64,000 nucleotides of DNA from Bacteroidota bacterium (GTDB lineage: Bacteria > Bacteroidota > Bacteroidia > Flavobacteriales > Flavobacteriaceae), in NCBI GenBank assembly GCA_027620655.1, contig JAQCDS010000004.1, positions 86,924 through 150,923 of the forward strand, written 5' to 3'. The notes under the pieces are model-generated. The model made no database searches, was not told where the DNA came from, and saw nothing but the letters and a program-made list of their open reading frames with translations. Position 1 is the first letter of the stretch, and each line of letters starts with the position of its first letter. Both the position numbers and the translations under genes were made by a program. Positions 17,563-24,948 of this stretch are shown in pieces.

Positions 17563-17582
17563 TTTGAGTGTACTCAAATGTA
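17563..17582 (-). promoter_or_regulatory. Promoter -7 box and overlapping inverted repeat of the kynurenine operon
   Basis: The minus strand carries TACATTTG (17582-17575), a full TAnnTTTG match. It overlaps a perfect inverted repeat TTTGAGT-N2-ACTCAAA (17563-17578) placed across the expected transcription start. Such placement fits an operator for a repressor, but no regulator gene is adjacent. The repeat is an observation; its function is inference. Confidence 0.5.
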
Positions 17583-17625
17583 GGTAATTTTAGCCGATTA
17601 TAAAATTGAGTTAGACTTGTGAAAA

Positions 17626-18288
17626 TCAGTGGTTTTCTTTTAACAAATGTGGGAATTTAGCTTTAAAACGCTTTAATCTTGGAATAGAAACATTACGAAC
17701 ATAAGGATTATTGGGGTGCAAGCGCTCATAGTTTTGGTGATAATTTTCGGCTTTCCAAAATTTTTGAAATGGGTAAACCTCTGCGGCTACGGTTGTATTT
17801 TCTGTTTTTTCAATTTTTGCTATTTTCTTTAAGATAATTGCTTTTTGTTCTTGATTTTGATAAAAAATAATCGAACGATATTGTGAGCCTCTGTCTGGAC
17901 CTTGACCATTAACTTGCGCTATATTTTGAGAACCAAAATATACATCCACCAAAGTTGAAAAAGACACCACCGATGGATTGTAAAGCACTTCTACAGCTTC
18001 GGCATGACCAGTTAGGCCAGTATTGCTGAGTTCGTAGGTGGGGTTGTCGGTAAAACCACCCGCATAACCACTAATGGCTTCTTGAACACCATATACACTT
18101 TCGTAAACGGCTTCAACACACCAAAAACATCCACTGGCAAAATAGGCCTTAGCAATGCCATTTTCTAGTGGAACTTCTATGGGTTTAGCATTGACAACCG
18201 CTTGTTGTTTGGTGTTTTGTGTGTTGTTGTTTTGACAACTTATGCTGTTACAAAAGAGTAGAGGAAGGAGTAAAAAGATGTTTTTCAT
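17626..18288 (-). CDS. msrA: Peptide-methionine (S)-S-oxide reductase MsrA, exported lipoprotein
   Basis: Repairs oxidised methionine. The catalytic cysteine is C54 in SGCFWCVEAVYE, followed by GVQEAISGYAGG and the SQYRSIIFY motif. The start at 18288 gives a clean lipoprotein signal ending SISC (C18); an in-frame ATG at 18318 would add 10 residues in front of it. An exported MsrA would protect envelope proteins. No MsrB is fused or adjacent. The C-terminal NPYVRNVSIPRLKRFKAKFP is normal for the family. Confidence 0.93.
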   Translation of the reverse strand: MKNIFLLLPLLFCNSISCQNNNTQNTKQQAVVNAKPIEVPLENGIAKAYFASGCFWCVEAVYESVYGVQEAISGYAGGFTDNPTYELSNTGLTGHAEAVEVLYNPSVVSFSTLVDVYFGSQNIAQVNGQGPDRGSQYRSIIFYQNQEQKAIILKKIAKIEKTENTTVAAEVYPFQKFWKAENYHQNYERLHPNNPYVRNVSIPRLKRFKAKFPHLLKENH

Positions 18289-18373
18289 GGTACATATGTT
18301 TGGGGTAAAATTAAGCATCCACCAATGGTATTTTGTGAAATTTTGGTTAAAAATCTTATATATCGACGATTTT

Positions 18374-18393
18374 AATTGTTGCCAATAGTTTTT
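18374..18393. repeat. 20-bp direct repeat, left copy, flanking parDE
   Basis: AATTGTTGCCAATAGTTTTT, identical to 18965-18984. It lies 5 bases beyond the 3' end of parE. The identity stops at both edges (followed here by ATCAG, there by CCCGT). Confidence 0.85.
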
Positions 18394-18398
18394 ATCAG

Positions 18399-18686
18399 TT
18401 ACAATTTTTCATTCAAGTCTTGTCTTCCAACAATAGCCATTATTTCCACAATATTTTGATTGATTCTGTAGTAAATACTATCAACTCCACATGCACAACG
18501 TCGATATCCTTTTTTTATGTAATCTACAGATTCAAAGGAAAAAGGGCGTTTTGCAATAATGTCAAAATATTCAAAAAACGATTCGAAATAGTGATCCGCT
18601 TGGGTAATTCCAAACGTTTCAACGCCATAATGATGAATTCGAATCAAGTCATTTTTTGATTCGTTGGATAATTTATATTTAGCCAT
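18399..18686 (-). CDS. parE: ParE/RelE-type toxin
   Basis: A 95-residue toxin of the RelE/ParE superfamily. It has the N-terminal helical hairpin (LSNESKNDLIRIHHYGVETFG), the SVDYIKKGYRRCACGVDSIYYRI beta core and the C-terminal IMAIVGRQDL strand typical of ParE. ParE members poison DNA gyrase. It overlaps the antitoxin gene by 8 bases, the usual toxin-second order. The module is framed by a 20-bp direct repeat. Confidence 0.9.
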   Translation of the reverse strand: MAKYKLSNESKNDLIRIHHYGVETFGITQADHYFESFFEYFDIIAKRPFSFESVDYIKKGYRRCACGVDSIYYRINQNIVEIMAIVGRQDLNEKL

Positions 18687-18918
18687 TGAGTAAAGACTTT
18701 GATTGCGCTAAAATACTTTCTTTAGTGTCATTCGTAAATCCACTATTTTCGGCTTTTTCCAGCTTAGCTCTAATCCAGTCAATTTGAATTTGTTGTTTTC
18801 GGGCTTGTCTAATCAAGTCGTTTACTAACTCACTTTTACTTGAATATTCTTTATTGTTTACTTGGGTTTTTAGCCACTCGTCATTTGGCTTAGTGAATGT
18901 TATACTTTGTCTAGACAT
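18679..18918 (-). CDS. parD: ParD-type antitoxin
   Basis: A 79-residue antitoxin with an N-terminal ribbon-helix-helix DNA-binding region (SRQSITFTKPNDEWLKTQV then SSKSELVNDLIRQARKQ) and an acidic, flexible C-terminus that should bind the toxin. It probably represses its own promoter at 18935-18965. It overlaps parE by 8 bases. Confidence 0.9.
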   Translation of the reverse strand: MSRQSITFTKPNDEWLKTQVNNKEYSSKSELVNDLIRQARKQQIQIDWIRAKLEKAENSGFTNDTKESILAQSKSLLNG

Positions 18919-18934
18919 AATTTTTACTTTGATT

Positions 18935-18965
18935 CAAATATACACCAAAAACGCATCATTATCAA
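18935..18965 (-). promoter_or_regulatory. Promoter of parDE (TTG-N20-TATATTTG)
   Basis: The minus strand has TTG at 18965-18963 and TATATTTG at 18942-18935, 20 bases apart, both full matches to the Bacteroidota pattern. The TTG touches the edge of the right direct repeat, so the repeat and promoter are joined. Confidence 0.7.
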
Positions 18966-18984
18966 ATTGTTGCCAATAGTTTTT
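18965..18984. repeat. 20-bp direct repeat, right copy, flanking parDE
   Basis: Identical to 18374-18393; the two copies are 591 bases apart and enclose exactly the parDE module with its promoter. Followed at once by the GC-rich palindrome. Confidence 0.85.
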
Positions 18985-19057
18985 CCCGTCGCTAGCGCGA
19001 GCATCTTTGCTCGTGCTGGTATAGACACAAGCGTGGACGCTTGCGCCAGCGGGGGGA
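18985..19057. repeat. GC-rich palindromic element with two inner hairpins
   Basis: An outer stem GCTAGCGC/GCGCCAGC (18991-18998 with 19043-19050, one mismatch) encloses two perfect hairpins: CGAGCA-TCTT-TGCTCG (18998-19013) and CAAGCGT-GG-ACGCTTG (19028-19043). It ends in a G-run (19051-19056). It is markedly richer in GC than the AT-rich DNA around it and contains no reading frame of note. It resembles REP-like or BIME-like intergenic palindromes mobilised by transposases acting in trans. Only one copy is in this window. Confidence 0.7.
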
Positions 19058-19076
19058 GTTTTTTTGTCCTAGATGT

Positions 19077-19868
19077 TTATTGCAATAAATCAGAAAGTTT
19101 AAACGATTTGACTTTAATTTTACCATCACTTCCATCATTTCCATCTCCACCGTTTGGGCCATTTGCTGCAACAACATTATGTCCTACTCTACAAGGTCCA
19201 CTGTTTCTCCCACCTTTACCGCCTCTTCCGCCTTTACCACCTTTACCACTATTCGTAGAGAATATAATATCGTTTAATTCAAATACGATAGGGTTGTAGA
19301 TTGTAAATATGTTTAAATTTCCACCGTTTCCACCTGGTTTACCTCTACGACCATCTTTGGCTGGACTTCGGCAATCTATCCCGTAACGACTTCTGCTATT
19401 TCTCCCATTATGTCCTCTTGCGCCATTTTTTCCATTATTTCCAGATAAGTCGATTTTTAACAAGCCTGTGAATGATTCAATGTTGTAAATATTAATATCC
19501 GAACCGTTTTTACCATCATTAGACTTTTCAGAATAGGATTTGATTTTTGTGTTTTTCGAGATGATTTTATTTGAAATAATTGTCATTTCATTTCCATTTG
19601 TTATAATCTCAAAATCAGATAGTTCTAATCTGTCCAGAATCAAGAAAAAGGAATCTAATTCTTGTGGTAAAATAAGTTTACCAATTTTTAGAATTAGTTG
19701 TCCGCCACGATCAATTCTTTGATTTAAATCTTGAACTGTGTTGATTGTGGATAGGTCTGTTGTGATAATTTCTGGAATATCTGAAACTGATATGTTTCCA
19801 GAAAGTATTGTCTGCGCATAACTACTTATACATAGCGCAGTGCATAAAATTAAAAATGCTTGTCTCAT
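19077..19868 (-). CDS. Secreted collagen-like glycine-rich protein
   Basis: A 263-residue exported protein: signal peptide (1-18, ending SSYAQ), then a beta-rich domain (about 20-135), then a Gly-rich tail from about 140 with clusters such as GKNGARGHNGRN, GRRGKPGGNGGN and GKGGKGGRGGKGG, two Cys-containing patches and a final Gly/Asp patch. Gly spacing is often every third residue, as in collagen-like or surface polysaccharide-interacting repeats, but the runs are short and broken. The family is not recognised. It lies beyond the palindrome and parDE, with no obvious promoter match. Confidence 0.75.
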   Translation of the reverse strand: MRQAFLILCTALCISSYAQTILSGNISVSDIPEIITTDLSTINTVQDLNQRIDRGGQLILKIGKLILPQELDSFFLILDRLELSDFEIITNGNEMTIISNKIISKNTKIKSYSEKSNDGKNGSDINIYNIESFTGLLKIDLSGNNGKNGARGHNGRNSRSRYGIDCRSPAKDGRRGKPGGNGGNLNIFTIYNPIVFELNDIIFSTNSGKGGKGGRGGKGGRNSGPCRVGHNVVAANGPNGGDGNDGSDGKIKVKSFKLSDLLQ

Positions 19869-19904
19869 AAGTTCATTATTTAGGTTGGTTTAATACTGTT
19901 TTAA

Positions 19905-20006
19905 CCCCCAAATAAACATCTTCAACAACTAAAATTTAGTTTAAAAAAAATAAAATCTACAAGAACTGGTGTAGGTCATTCATGTTTTTGAAGAATAGAT
20001 TTGGGG
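19905..20006. repeat. Imperfect inverted-repeat element upstream of the collagen-like gene
   Basis: The ends CCCCCAAAT...CTTCAA (from 19905) and TTGAAG...ATTTGGGGG (to 20006) are inverted copies differing only in a 5-6 base centre. Inside are a CTAAAATTTAG palindrome and a CTACA-N8-TGTAG hairpin. It could be a structured RNA, an operator region or a decayed miniature transposable element. Confidence 0.5.
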
Positions 20007-20059
20007 GCTATTCATTTCAAATGTATAAAAATTTTTTAAACAAAAAGAAGTGTTGTATA

Positions 20060-20085
20060 AAAAAAACCCTCACGTTTGGTGAGGG
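20060..20085 (-). terminator. Terminator of the zinc-ribbon-like gene
   Basis: A perfect 7-bp stem CCCTCAC/GTGAGGG (20067-20073 with 20079-20085); on the minus strand it is followed by a run of eight T. It sits 26 bases past the stop of the gene at 20111. Confidence 0.85.
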
Positions 20086-20110
20086 CTTTTGGTATGAGTA
20101 GGGTTATTTA

Positions 20111-20890
20111 TTACATAGTAGAAAATAACTTTTCCATTTTTACTCTTTGTTCTTCAGCGAGTTCAGCATCGACCAAAATACGACCACTGTGTTCGTCTGT
20201 AATGATTTTTTTGCGAGAAGCAATTTCCATTTGTACTTGTGGTGGAATGGTAAAATATGAGCCTCCAGAAGCACCTCTTTCAATGGGTACAACGGCCAAT
20301 CCGTTTTTAACATTACTACGAATTTTTGTGTATGCTTTTGCCAAACGGTCTTCAATTTTTGTTTTGTATTCTTCAGATATTTCTAAAAGTACTTTTTCTT
20401 CTTTTTCAGTTTCTGCAAGAATAGCGTCCAAATCGCCTTTTTTGTGCTTTAGGTGTTCTTCACGTTCTTTTAAACGTTCTTTAGTGCCCTCAATCACTTC
20501 CTTTTTTTGTTCAATTTGAGCTTTAAATTCTTTGATGTGCTTTTCGGCCAATTGGATTTCTAGTTCTTGAAATTCAACTTCTTTTGCCAAAGAATTAAAC
20601 TCTCTATTGTTGCGAACATTCTTTTGTTGTTCGTTGTATTTTTTGATGAGAACTTTTGATTCTTCAATAAGGTTTTTCTTCGCCTTAATCTGATTATCGA
20701 TATCTGTAAGACTATCTTCTAGTTTTTGAAGTCGCAGTTTGAATCCTTCAACTTCGTCTTCCAAATCGCGTACTTCAAGAGGTAATTCTCCTCGAACGTT
20801 ACGGATTTCGTCTACTCTGGAGTCTATGAGTTGCAAATCGTACAGTGCTCTTAGTCGTTCTTCAACAGTTAGCTCTTTTTTATTAGCCAT
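20111..20890 (-). CDS. Coiled-coil protein with cysteine-less zinc-ribbon C-terminus
   Basis: A 259-residue cytoplasmic protein: a long coiled coil (about 35-195) followed by the C4 zinc-ribbon region of the DUF164/CdsZ-type family. All four cysteines expected in the ribbon are replaced; the aligned positions are A207, G210, D232 and S235, within RGASGGSYFTIPPQVQ and TDEHSGRILVD. The loop shape is otherwise conserved, so the ribbon probably folds without zinc. It stands 2 bases downstream of the NIF3 gene, with which it is usually paired in Bacteroidota. Molecular function not established. Confidence 0.9.
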   Translation of the reverse strand: MANKKELTVEERLRALYDLQLIDSRVDEIRNVRGELPLEVRDLEDEVEGFKLRLQKLEDSLTDIDNQIKAKKNLIEESKVLIKKYNEQQKNVRNNREFNSLAKEVEFQELEIQLAEKHIKEFKAQIEQKKEVIEGTKERLKEREEHLKHKKGDLDAILAETEKEEKVLLEISEEYKTKIEDRLAKAYTKIRSNVKNGLAVVPIERGASGGSYFTIPPQVQMEIASRKKIITDEHSGRILVDAELAEEQRVKMEKLFSTM

Positions 20891-20892
20891 GT

Positions 20893-21987
20893 TTATTTAT
20901 ACTTTACCGGGTTTGTATTGATCTTTGATAAAAGGACTGCAAAATTAGGAATTTTTTTTGTAAGATAGGTCGCTAAAAGGTTTTTTGTGTATTGTTCGCT
21001 TTCATAATGACCTATATCCATCAATAAAATCTGGTTTTCTGCAGCAAAAAAATCATGATATTTCAGATCAGAAGTTACAAAAGCATCTGCTGCAGCAGCC
21101 TTGGCTGCAGTAATAGCAAAACTCCCCGATCCACCCAAAACAGCAACCTTTTTGATGTTTTTATTTAATAGTTTTGAATGTCTAATGACGCTACTATTCA
21201 TTTTTTCTTTAACGTGTTCCAAAAACGCATTCTCCTCCATTGGGGTTTCTAAAGTGCCTATCATTCCCATTCCAACGTGTTGGTTATTGTTTTCCAAAGT
21301 CGAGATCTCATAAGCAACCTCTTCATAGGGGTGTGTTTGAAATAGATTGTTTAGAATATTAGACTCCAAATGTTTGGCAAAAACAATATCTAATTTTATT
21401 TCTCCTAACTGCTTTAATTCGTGTGGTTTTCCAATGACAGGGTTGGACATTTCATTGCCTTTAAACGTACCAATACCCTCACTACTAAAACTACAATTTT
21501 CGTAATTTCCAATGGCACCACCACCAGCTTCAAAAAGTGCTTTTTGGACAGCTTCTATGTCTAATTTTGGAACAAAAGTAGTTAGTTTTTTGATGGTTCC
21601 AGATTGTGGTATTAAAATGGATTTATTTTTTAATTCTAATCTGTTGCAGAGTTCTGCATTGACACCCTCATATGCATTATCCAAAGCGGTATGTATGGCA
21701 AAAATAGCAATGTCATTTTTGATGGCTTTTTGAACCACACGCTCTACATAAGAATTGCCTGTAATGGATTTTAATCCTTTGAAAATAATAGGATGAAAAC
21801 TAATAATCAAATTACAGTCTTCTGCGATGGCTTCGTCTACAACTTTTGGAAGCGTATCCAACGTGATTAATACGCCTGTAACTTTAGCATTATTATCGCC
21901 AACCAAAAGGCCAACGTTATCAAATTCTTCGGCATAGGCCAAGGGTGCAAGTTCTTCAAGCTGATTGATGATGTCTTGAACTATCAT
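20893..21987 (-). CDS. NIF3-like dinuclear metal-centre protein
   Basis: NIF3/YbgI family protein of 364 residues. Metal-ligand motifs are at SFHPIIFKG (about 64-72), AIHTALDNAYEGVN and, near the end, MDIGHYESEQ. As in other long members, a regulatory-like alpha/beta domain (about 125-230) is inserted between the two halves. Often annotated as a GTP cyclohydrolase I type 2 homologue, which is poorly supported. It forms a two-gene unit with the coiled-coil protein and is divergent from lpxK. Confidence 0.93.
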   Translation of the reverse strand: MIVQDIINQLEELAPLAYAEEFDNVGLLVGDNNAKVTGVLITLDTLPKVVDEAIAEDCNLIISFHPIIFKGLKSITGNSYVERVVQKAIKNDIAIFAIHTALDNAYEGVNAELCNRLELKNKSILIPQSGTIKKLTTFVPKLDIEAVQKALFEAGGGAIGNYENCSFSSEGIGTFKGNEMSNPVIGKPHELKQLGEIKLDIVFAKHLESNILNNLFQTHPYEEVAYEISTLENNNQHVGMGMIGTLETPMEENAFLEHVKEKMNSSVIRHSKLLNKNIKKVAVLGGSGSFAITAAKAAAADAFVTSDLKYHDFFAAENQILLMDIGHYESEQYTKNLLATYLTKKIPNFAVLLSKINTNPVKYK

Positions 21988-22004
21988 AAGATTTTGTTTA
22001 ACAT

Positions 22005-22012
22005 CAAAGATA
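22005..22012 (-). promoter_or_regulatory. -7 box of the NIF3 gene
   Basis: TATCTTTG on the minus strand, 17 bases before the ATG at 21987. It shares the 45-base divergent region with lpxK. Confidence 0.45.
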
Positions 22013-22032
22013 AAATAATTACTTTCGTTGTG

Positions 22033-23037
22033 ATGAAGCTTTTAAGAAAAATATTGTTTCCATTCAATCCACTGTATTATAGTGTTGTTTTTCTTCGCAA
22101 TAAATGTTTTGATTTTGGAATTTTTAAATCAAAATCATATAAAACTCCCATTATTTGTGTAGGAAATCTTTCTGTTGGTGGAACTGGAAAAACTCCCATG
22201 ATTGAAACCCTGATTCAACTGCTTCAAAAGGATTATAATGTAGCGGTTTTAAGTCGTGGTTATGGGCGACAATCTAAAGGATTTGTATTGGCCAAGAACA
22301 CTTCAACAGCAAAAATTTTGGGGGATGAGCCTTATCAAATTGCACAAAAATTTCCAAATGTCACTGTTGCTGTTGATGCAAATCGTCAGCGAGGAATAGA
22401 TCGCCTTTTACACCTCAATTTGCCGCCAGATGTTATTTTGCTTGATGATGCTTTTCAGCATAGAAAAGTAAAACCAGGACTTTCCATTTTATTGACAGCT
22501 TATGATAATTTATTTTGTGATGATAGTATTTTGCCCACTGGAAATCTTCGTGAACCACGATTTGGAGCACAACGCGCTCAGGTCGTTATTGTTACGAAAT
22601 CACCAAATGATTTAAATTCAATTGAAAAAGCAAATATAGCAGAACGATTAGCGCTTCATCCAAATCAAAAATTGTTTTTTAGCTCTATTGTTTATTCAAA
22701 TGAAATTGTATCAAAAACAGATTCGATTCTTTTGGAAGAATTAAAAACCAAAAATTTTACATTAGTTACTGGAATTGCCAATGCCAAGCCTTTGGTTACT
22801 TATTTAAAACGTCTAAACCTTAATTTTGAACATCTTGAATATGATGATCATCATGAGTTTTCAGAGAAAGAATTAAAAGAAATCAGTTCAAAATCTTTTG
22901 TACTCACTACAGAAAAAGATTTTTCAAGACTCCAAACATTGCAACATAAAGCGCTGTATTATTTACCCATCACAACACAAGTTCATGCTATGAGTGCATT
23001 AGAAAAAATAGTAAGGGATTTTATTAAAAATTCTTAA
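22033..23037 (+). CDS. lpxK: Tetraacyldisaccharide 4'-kinase
   Basis: Phosphorylates the 4' position of the lipid A disaccharide at the inner membrane face. It has a short N-terminal hydrophobic anchor, the P-loop NLSVGGTGKTPMIE and the DDAFQHRKV motif. The start at 22033 (MKLLRKILFP) is chosen because an in-frame ATG at 21976 lies inside the divergent NIF3 gene. The resulting length is 334. Its stop overlaps the convergent gap gene by 4 bases. Confidence 0.95.
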   Translation: MKLLRKILFPFNPLYYSVVFLRNKCFDFGIFKSKSYKTPIICVGNLSVGGTGKTPMIETLIQLLQKDYNVAVLSRGYGRQSKGFVLAKNTSTAKILGDEPYQIAQKFPNVTVAVDANRQRGIDRLLHLNLPPDVILLDDAFQHRKVKPGLSILLTAYDNLFCDDSILPTGNLREPRFGAQRAQVVIVTKSPNDLNSIEKANIAERLALHPNQKLFFSSIVYSNEIVSKTDSILLEELKTKNFTLVTGIANAKPLVTYLKRLNLNFEHLEYDDHHEFSEKELKEISSKSFVLTTEKDFSRLQTLQHKALYYLPITTQVHAMSALEKIVRDFIKNS

Positions 23038-24026
23038 TAGCTTAGTGTTCTAATCAAGTCAATGATTCTAGAAGAATAACCAGTCTCGTTGTCGTACCAG
23101 CCAATAATTTTGACCATTTTTCCCAACACAGAAGTCATTTGTGCATCAAAAATACAGGAGTGAGGATTGCCTATTACATCGATTGACACGATAGGGTCTG
23201 TTGTGTATTCCAAAATTCCTTTGAAATTTGTTTTAGCTGCTTTTTCAAAAGCGTTATTTATTTCTTCAACCGTCGTCTCTTTTTTGACATTAAAAGTAAT
23301 GTCTGTAAGAGAGCCATTTATAACAGGAACACGAATCCCACAACCTCCAATAGTATGAGCAAGTTCAGGAAAAATTTTAGTCAAGGCTTTTGCAGCACCT
23401 GTTGTTGTTGGTACAATGGATTGGCCCGCTGCTCGTGCACGTCTTAAATCTTGGTGGGGTTGGTCATGCAAACTTTGATCTGTGGTGTACGAATGTACCG
23501 TAGTAATATAGGCCTGATCTATACCACACAAATCATTAATAACTGCTAGCATGGGCGCGGCATTATTGGTTGTACAAGAGGCATTTGAAAGGATATGATC
23601 ATCTTTAGTAATCGTGTATTCATTGACGCCTAGTACAATGGTTTTGATATCGGTTTCCGTTGGTGGAACACTCAAAATTACTTTTTTAGCACCGTTCTTT
23701 ATGTGGTGCTCTAAATCTGTTTTTGTTTTGAATTTTCCTGTGGCTTCAACAACAACATCCACCTTATGTTTTGTCCAATCAATTGATTTTGGGTGATTTT
23801 TATTTGAAAGCGCAATGGATAAATTATTGATAATAATATGTTCTTCGTTATCTGAAACCTTAGCATCGAGTTTTCCGTGAATACTATCATATTTGAGCAA
23901 ATGGGCCAATGTTTGGGCATCTGCCAAATCATTAATAGCGACGACTTGAATGTCGTTATGTTCAAGAAGTAAACGAAAGACACGTCTTCCGATACGTCCA
24001 AATCCGTTGATTCCAACCCGAATCAT
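23034..24026 (-). CDS. gap: Glyceraldehyde-3-phosphate dehydrogenase
   Basis: Oxidises and phosphorylates glyceraldehyde 3-phosphate in glycolysis. The NAD fold begins GINGFGRIGRR, D33 suggests NAD preference, and the catalytic C151 sits in SNASCTTNNAAP. The length of 330 is normal. It directly follows lipA with no spacer, an unusual pairing that suggests cotranscription from the lipA promoter. Confidence 0.97.
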   Translation of the reverse strand: MIRVGINGFGRIGRRVFRLLLEHNDIQVVAINDLADAQTLAHLLKYDSIHGKLDAKVSDNEEHIIINNLSIALSNKNHPKSIDWTKHKVDVVVEATGKFKTKTDLEHHIKNGAKKVILSVPPTETDIKTIVLGVNEYTITKDDHILSNASCTTNNAAPMLAVINDLCGIDQAYITTVHSYTTDQSLHDQPHQDLRRARAAGQSIVPTTTGAAKALTKIFPELAHTIGGCGIRVPVINGSLTDITFNVKKETTVEEINNAFEKAAKTNFKGILEYTTDPIVSIDVIGNPHSCIFDAQMTSVLGKMVKIIGWYDNETGYSSRIIDLIRTLSY

Positions 24027-24902
24027 TTAATTGATATGTTTTTGTGCTTTGTATGAAGACCTTACAAGCGCACTACTTTCTACATGACGGAACCCTAAAT
24101 CCAACCCAATTTCTTCATATTCCTTGAATTGATCTGGAGTGATAAATTCTTTTACTGGAAGATGTTTTTTGCTAGGTTGAAGGTATTGACCAATAGTCAC
24201 AACATCAACATTTACTTTTTTTAAGTCATGCAGTGTTTCTATCACTTCCTCACGAGTTTCCCCAAGTCCAAGCATAATGCCTGTTTTTGTGCGGCGTTGC
24301 CCTTGATTTTTCAAATAATTTAGGACTTCTAAACTTTGGTCATATTTGGCTTGGATACGTACTGCTCTTGTCAGTCGACGAACAGTTTCCATATTGTGTG
24401 AAACGACTTCTGGCGCAACATCAATAATACGGTCTATATGCTTTTCAATGCCTTGAAAATCAGGGATTAGAGTTTCCAATGTTGTATTTGGATTCATACG
24501 GCGAACAGCCTTTACAGTTTCGGCCCACATAATACTTCCCATGTCTTTTAAATCATCTCGGTCTACACTGGTAAGCACGGCATGCTTGATGCCCATAATT
24601 TTGATTGAGCGCGCCACTTTTTCAGGTTCATCCCAATCTACAGATTCAGGACGCCCTGTTTTTACCCCACAAAATCCACACGATCGTGTACAAATGTTTC
24701 CAAGAATCATAAAGGTTGCCGTACCTTCACCCCAACATTCTCCCATATTTGGACAGCTGCCAGAAGTACAAATCGTATTGAGTTTGTATTTGTCAACAAG
24801 TCCTCGAAGTTCGGTGTATTTTTTACCAGTAGGTAATTTTACACGTAGCCATTTTGGTTTTGCTTGACGTTCTTGTGGTTTTGTAAGTGTGTCTGTGGAC
24901 AT
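24027..24902 (-). CDS. lipA: Lipoyl synthase
   Basis: Radical SAM enzyme that inserts two sulfurs into octanoyl groups on lipoyl domains. Both 4Fe-4S sites are visible: the auxiliary cluster [13 protein letters not shown] and the radical [13 protein letters not shown] (Cys-x3-Cys-x2-Cys). The C-terminal [10 protein letters not shown] supplies the conserved serine. The length of 291 is typical. Confidence 0.97.
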   Translation of the reverse strand: MSTDTLTKPQERQAKPKWLRVKLPTGKKYTELRGLVDKYKLNTICTSGSCPNMGECWGEGTATFMILGNICTRSCGFCGVKTGRPESVDWDEPEKVARSIKIMGIKHAVLTSVDRDDLKDMGSIMWAETVKAVRRMNPNTTLETLIPDFQGIEKHIDRIIDVAPEVVSHNMETVRRLTRAVRIQAKYDQSLEVLNYLKNQGQRRTKTGIMLGLGETREEVIETLHDLKKVNVDVVTIGQYLQPSKKHLPVKEFITPDQFKEYEEIGLDLGFRHVESSALVRSSYKAQKHIN

Positions 24903-24919
24903 GCTTTTATTTTGAACAG

Positions 24920-24927
24920 CAAAGATA
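24920..24927 (-). promoter_or_regulatory. -7 box of lipA-gap
   Basis: TATCTTTG on the minus strand, 17 bases before the lipA ATG. The region runs into the end of the Nramp-like gene. Confidence 0.5.
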
Positions 24928-24948
24928 CAAAGTATTCCATAAAAAAAA

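Noticed and set aside
18907..19299. Plus-strand frame with Pro-Leu repeats (PPLPPLPP)
   Set aside because: It is the antisense of the Gly-rich collagen-like gene, whose GGN codons read as CCN on the other strand; no promoter or signal supports it.
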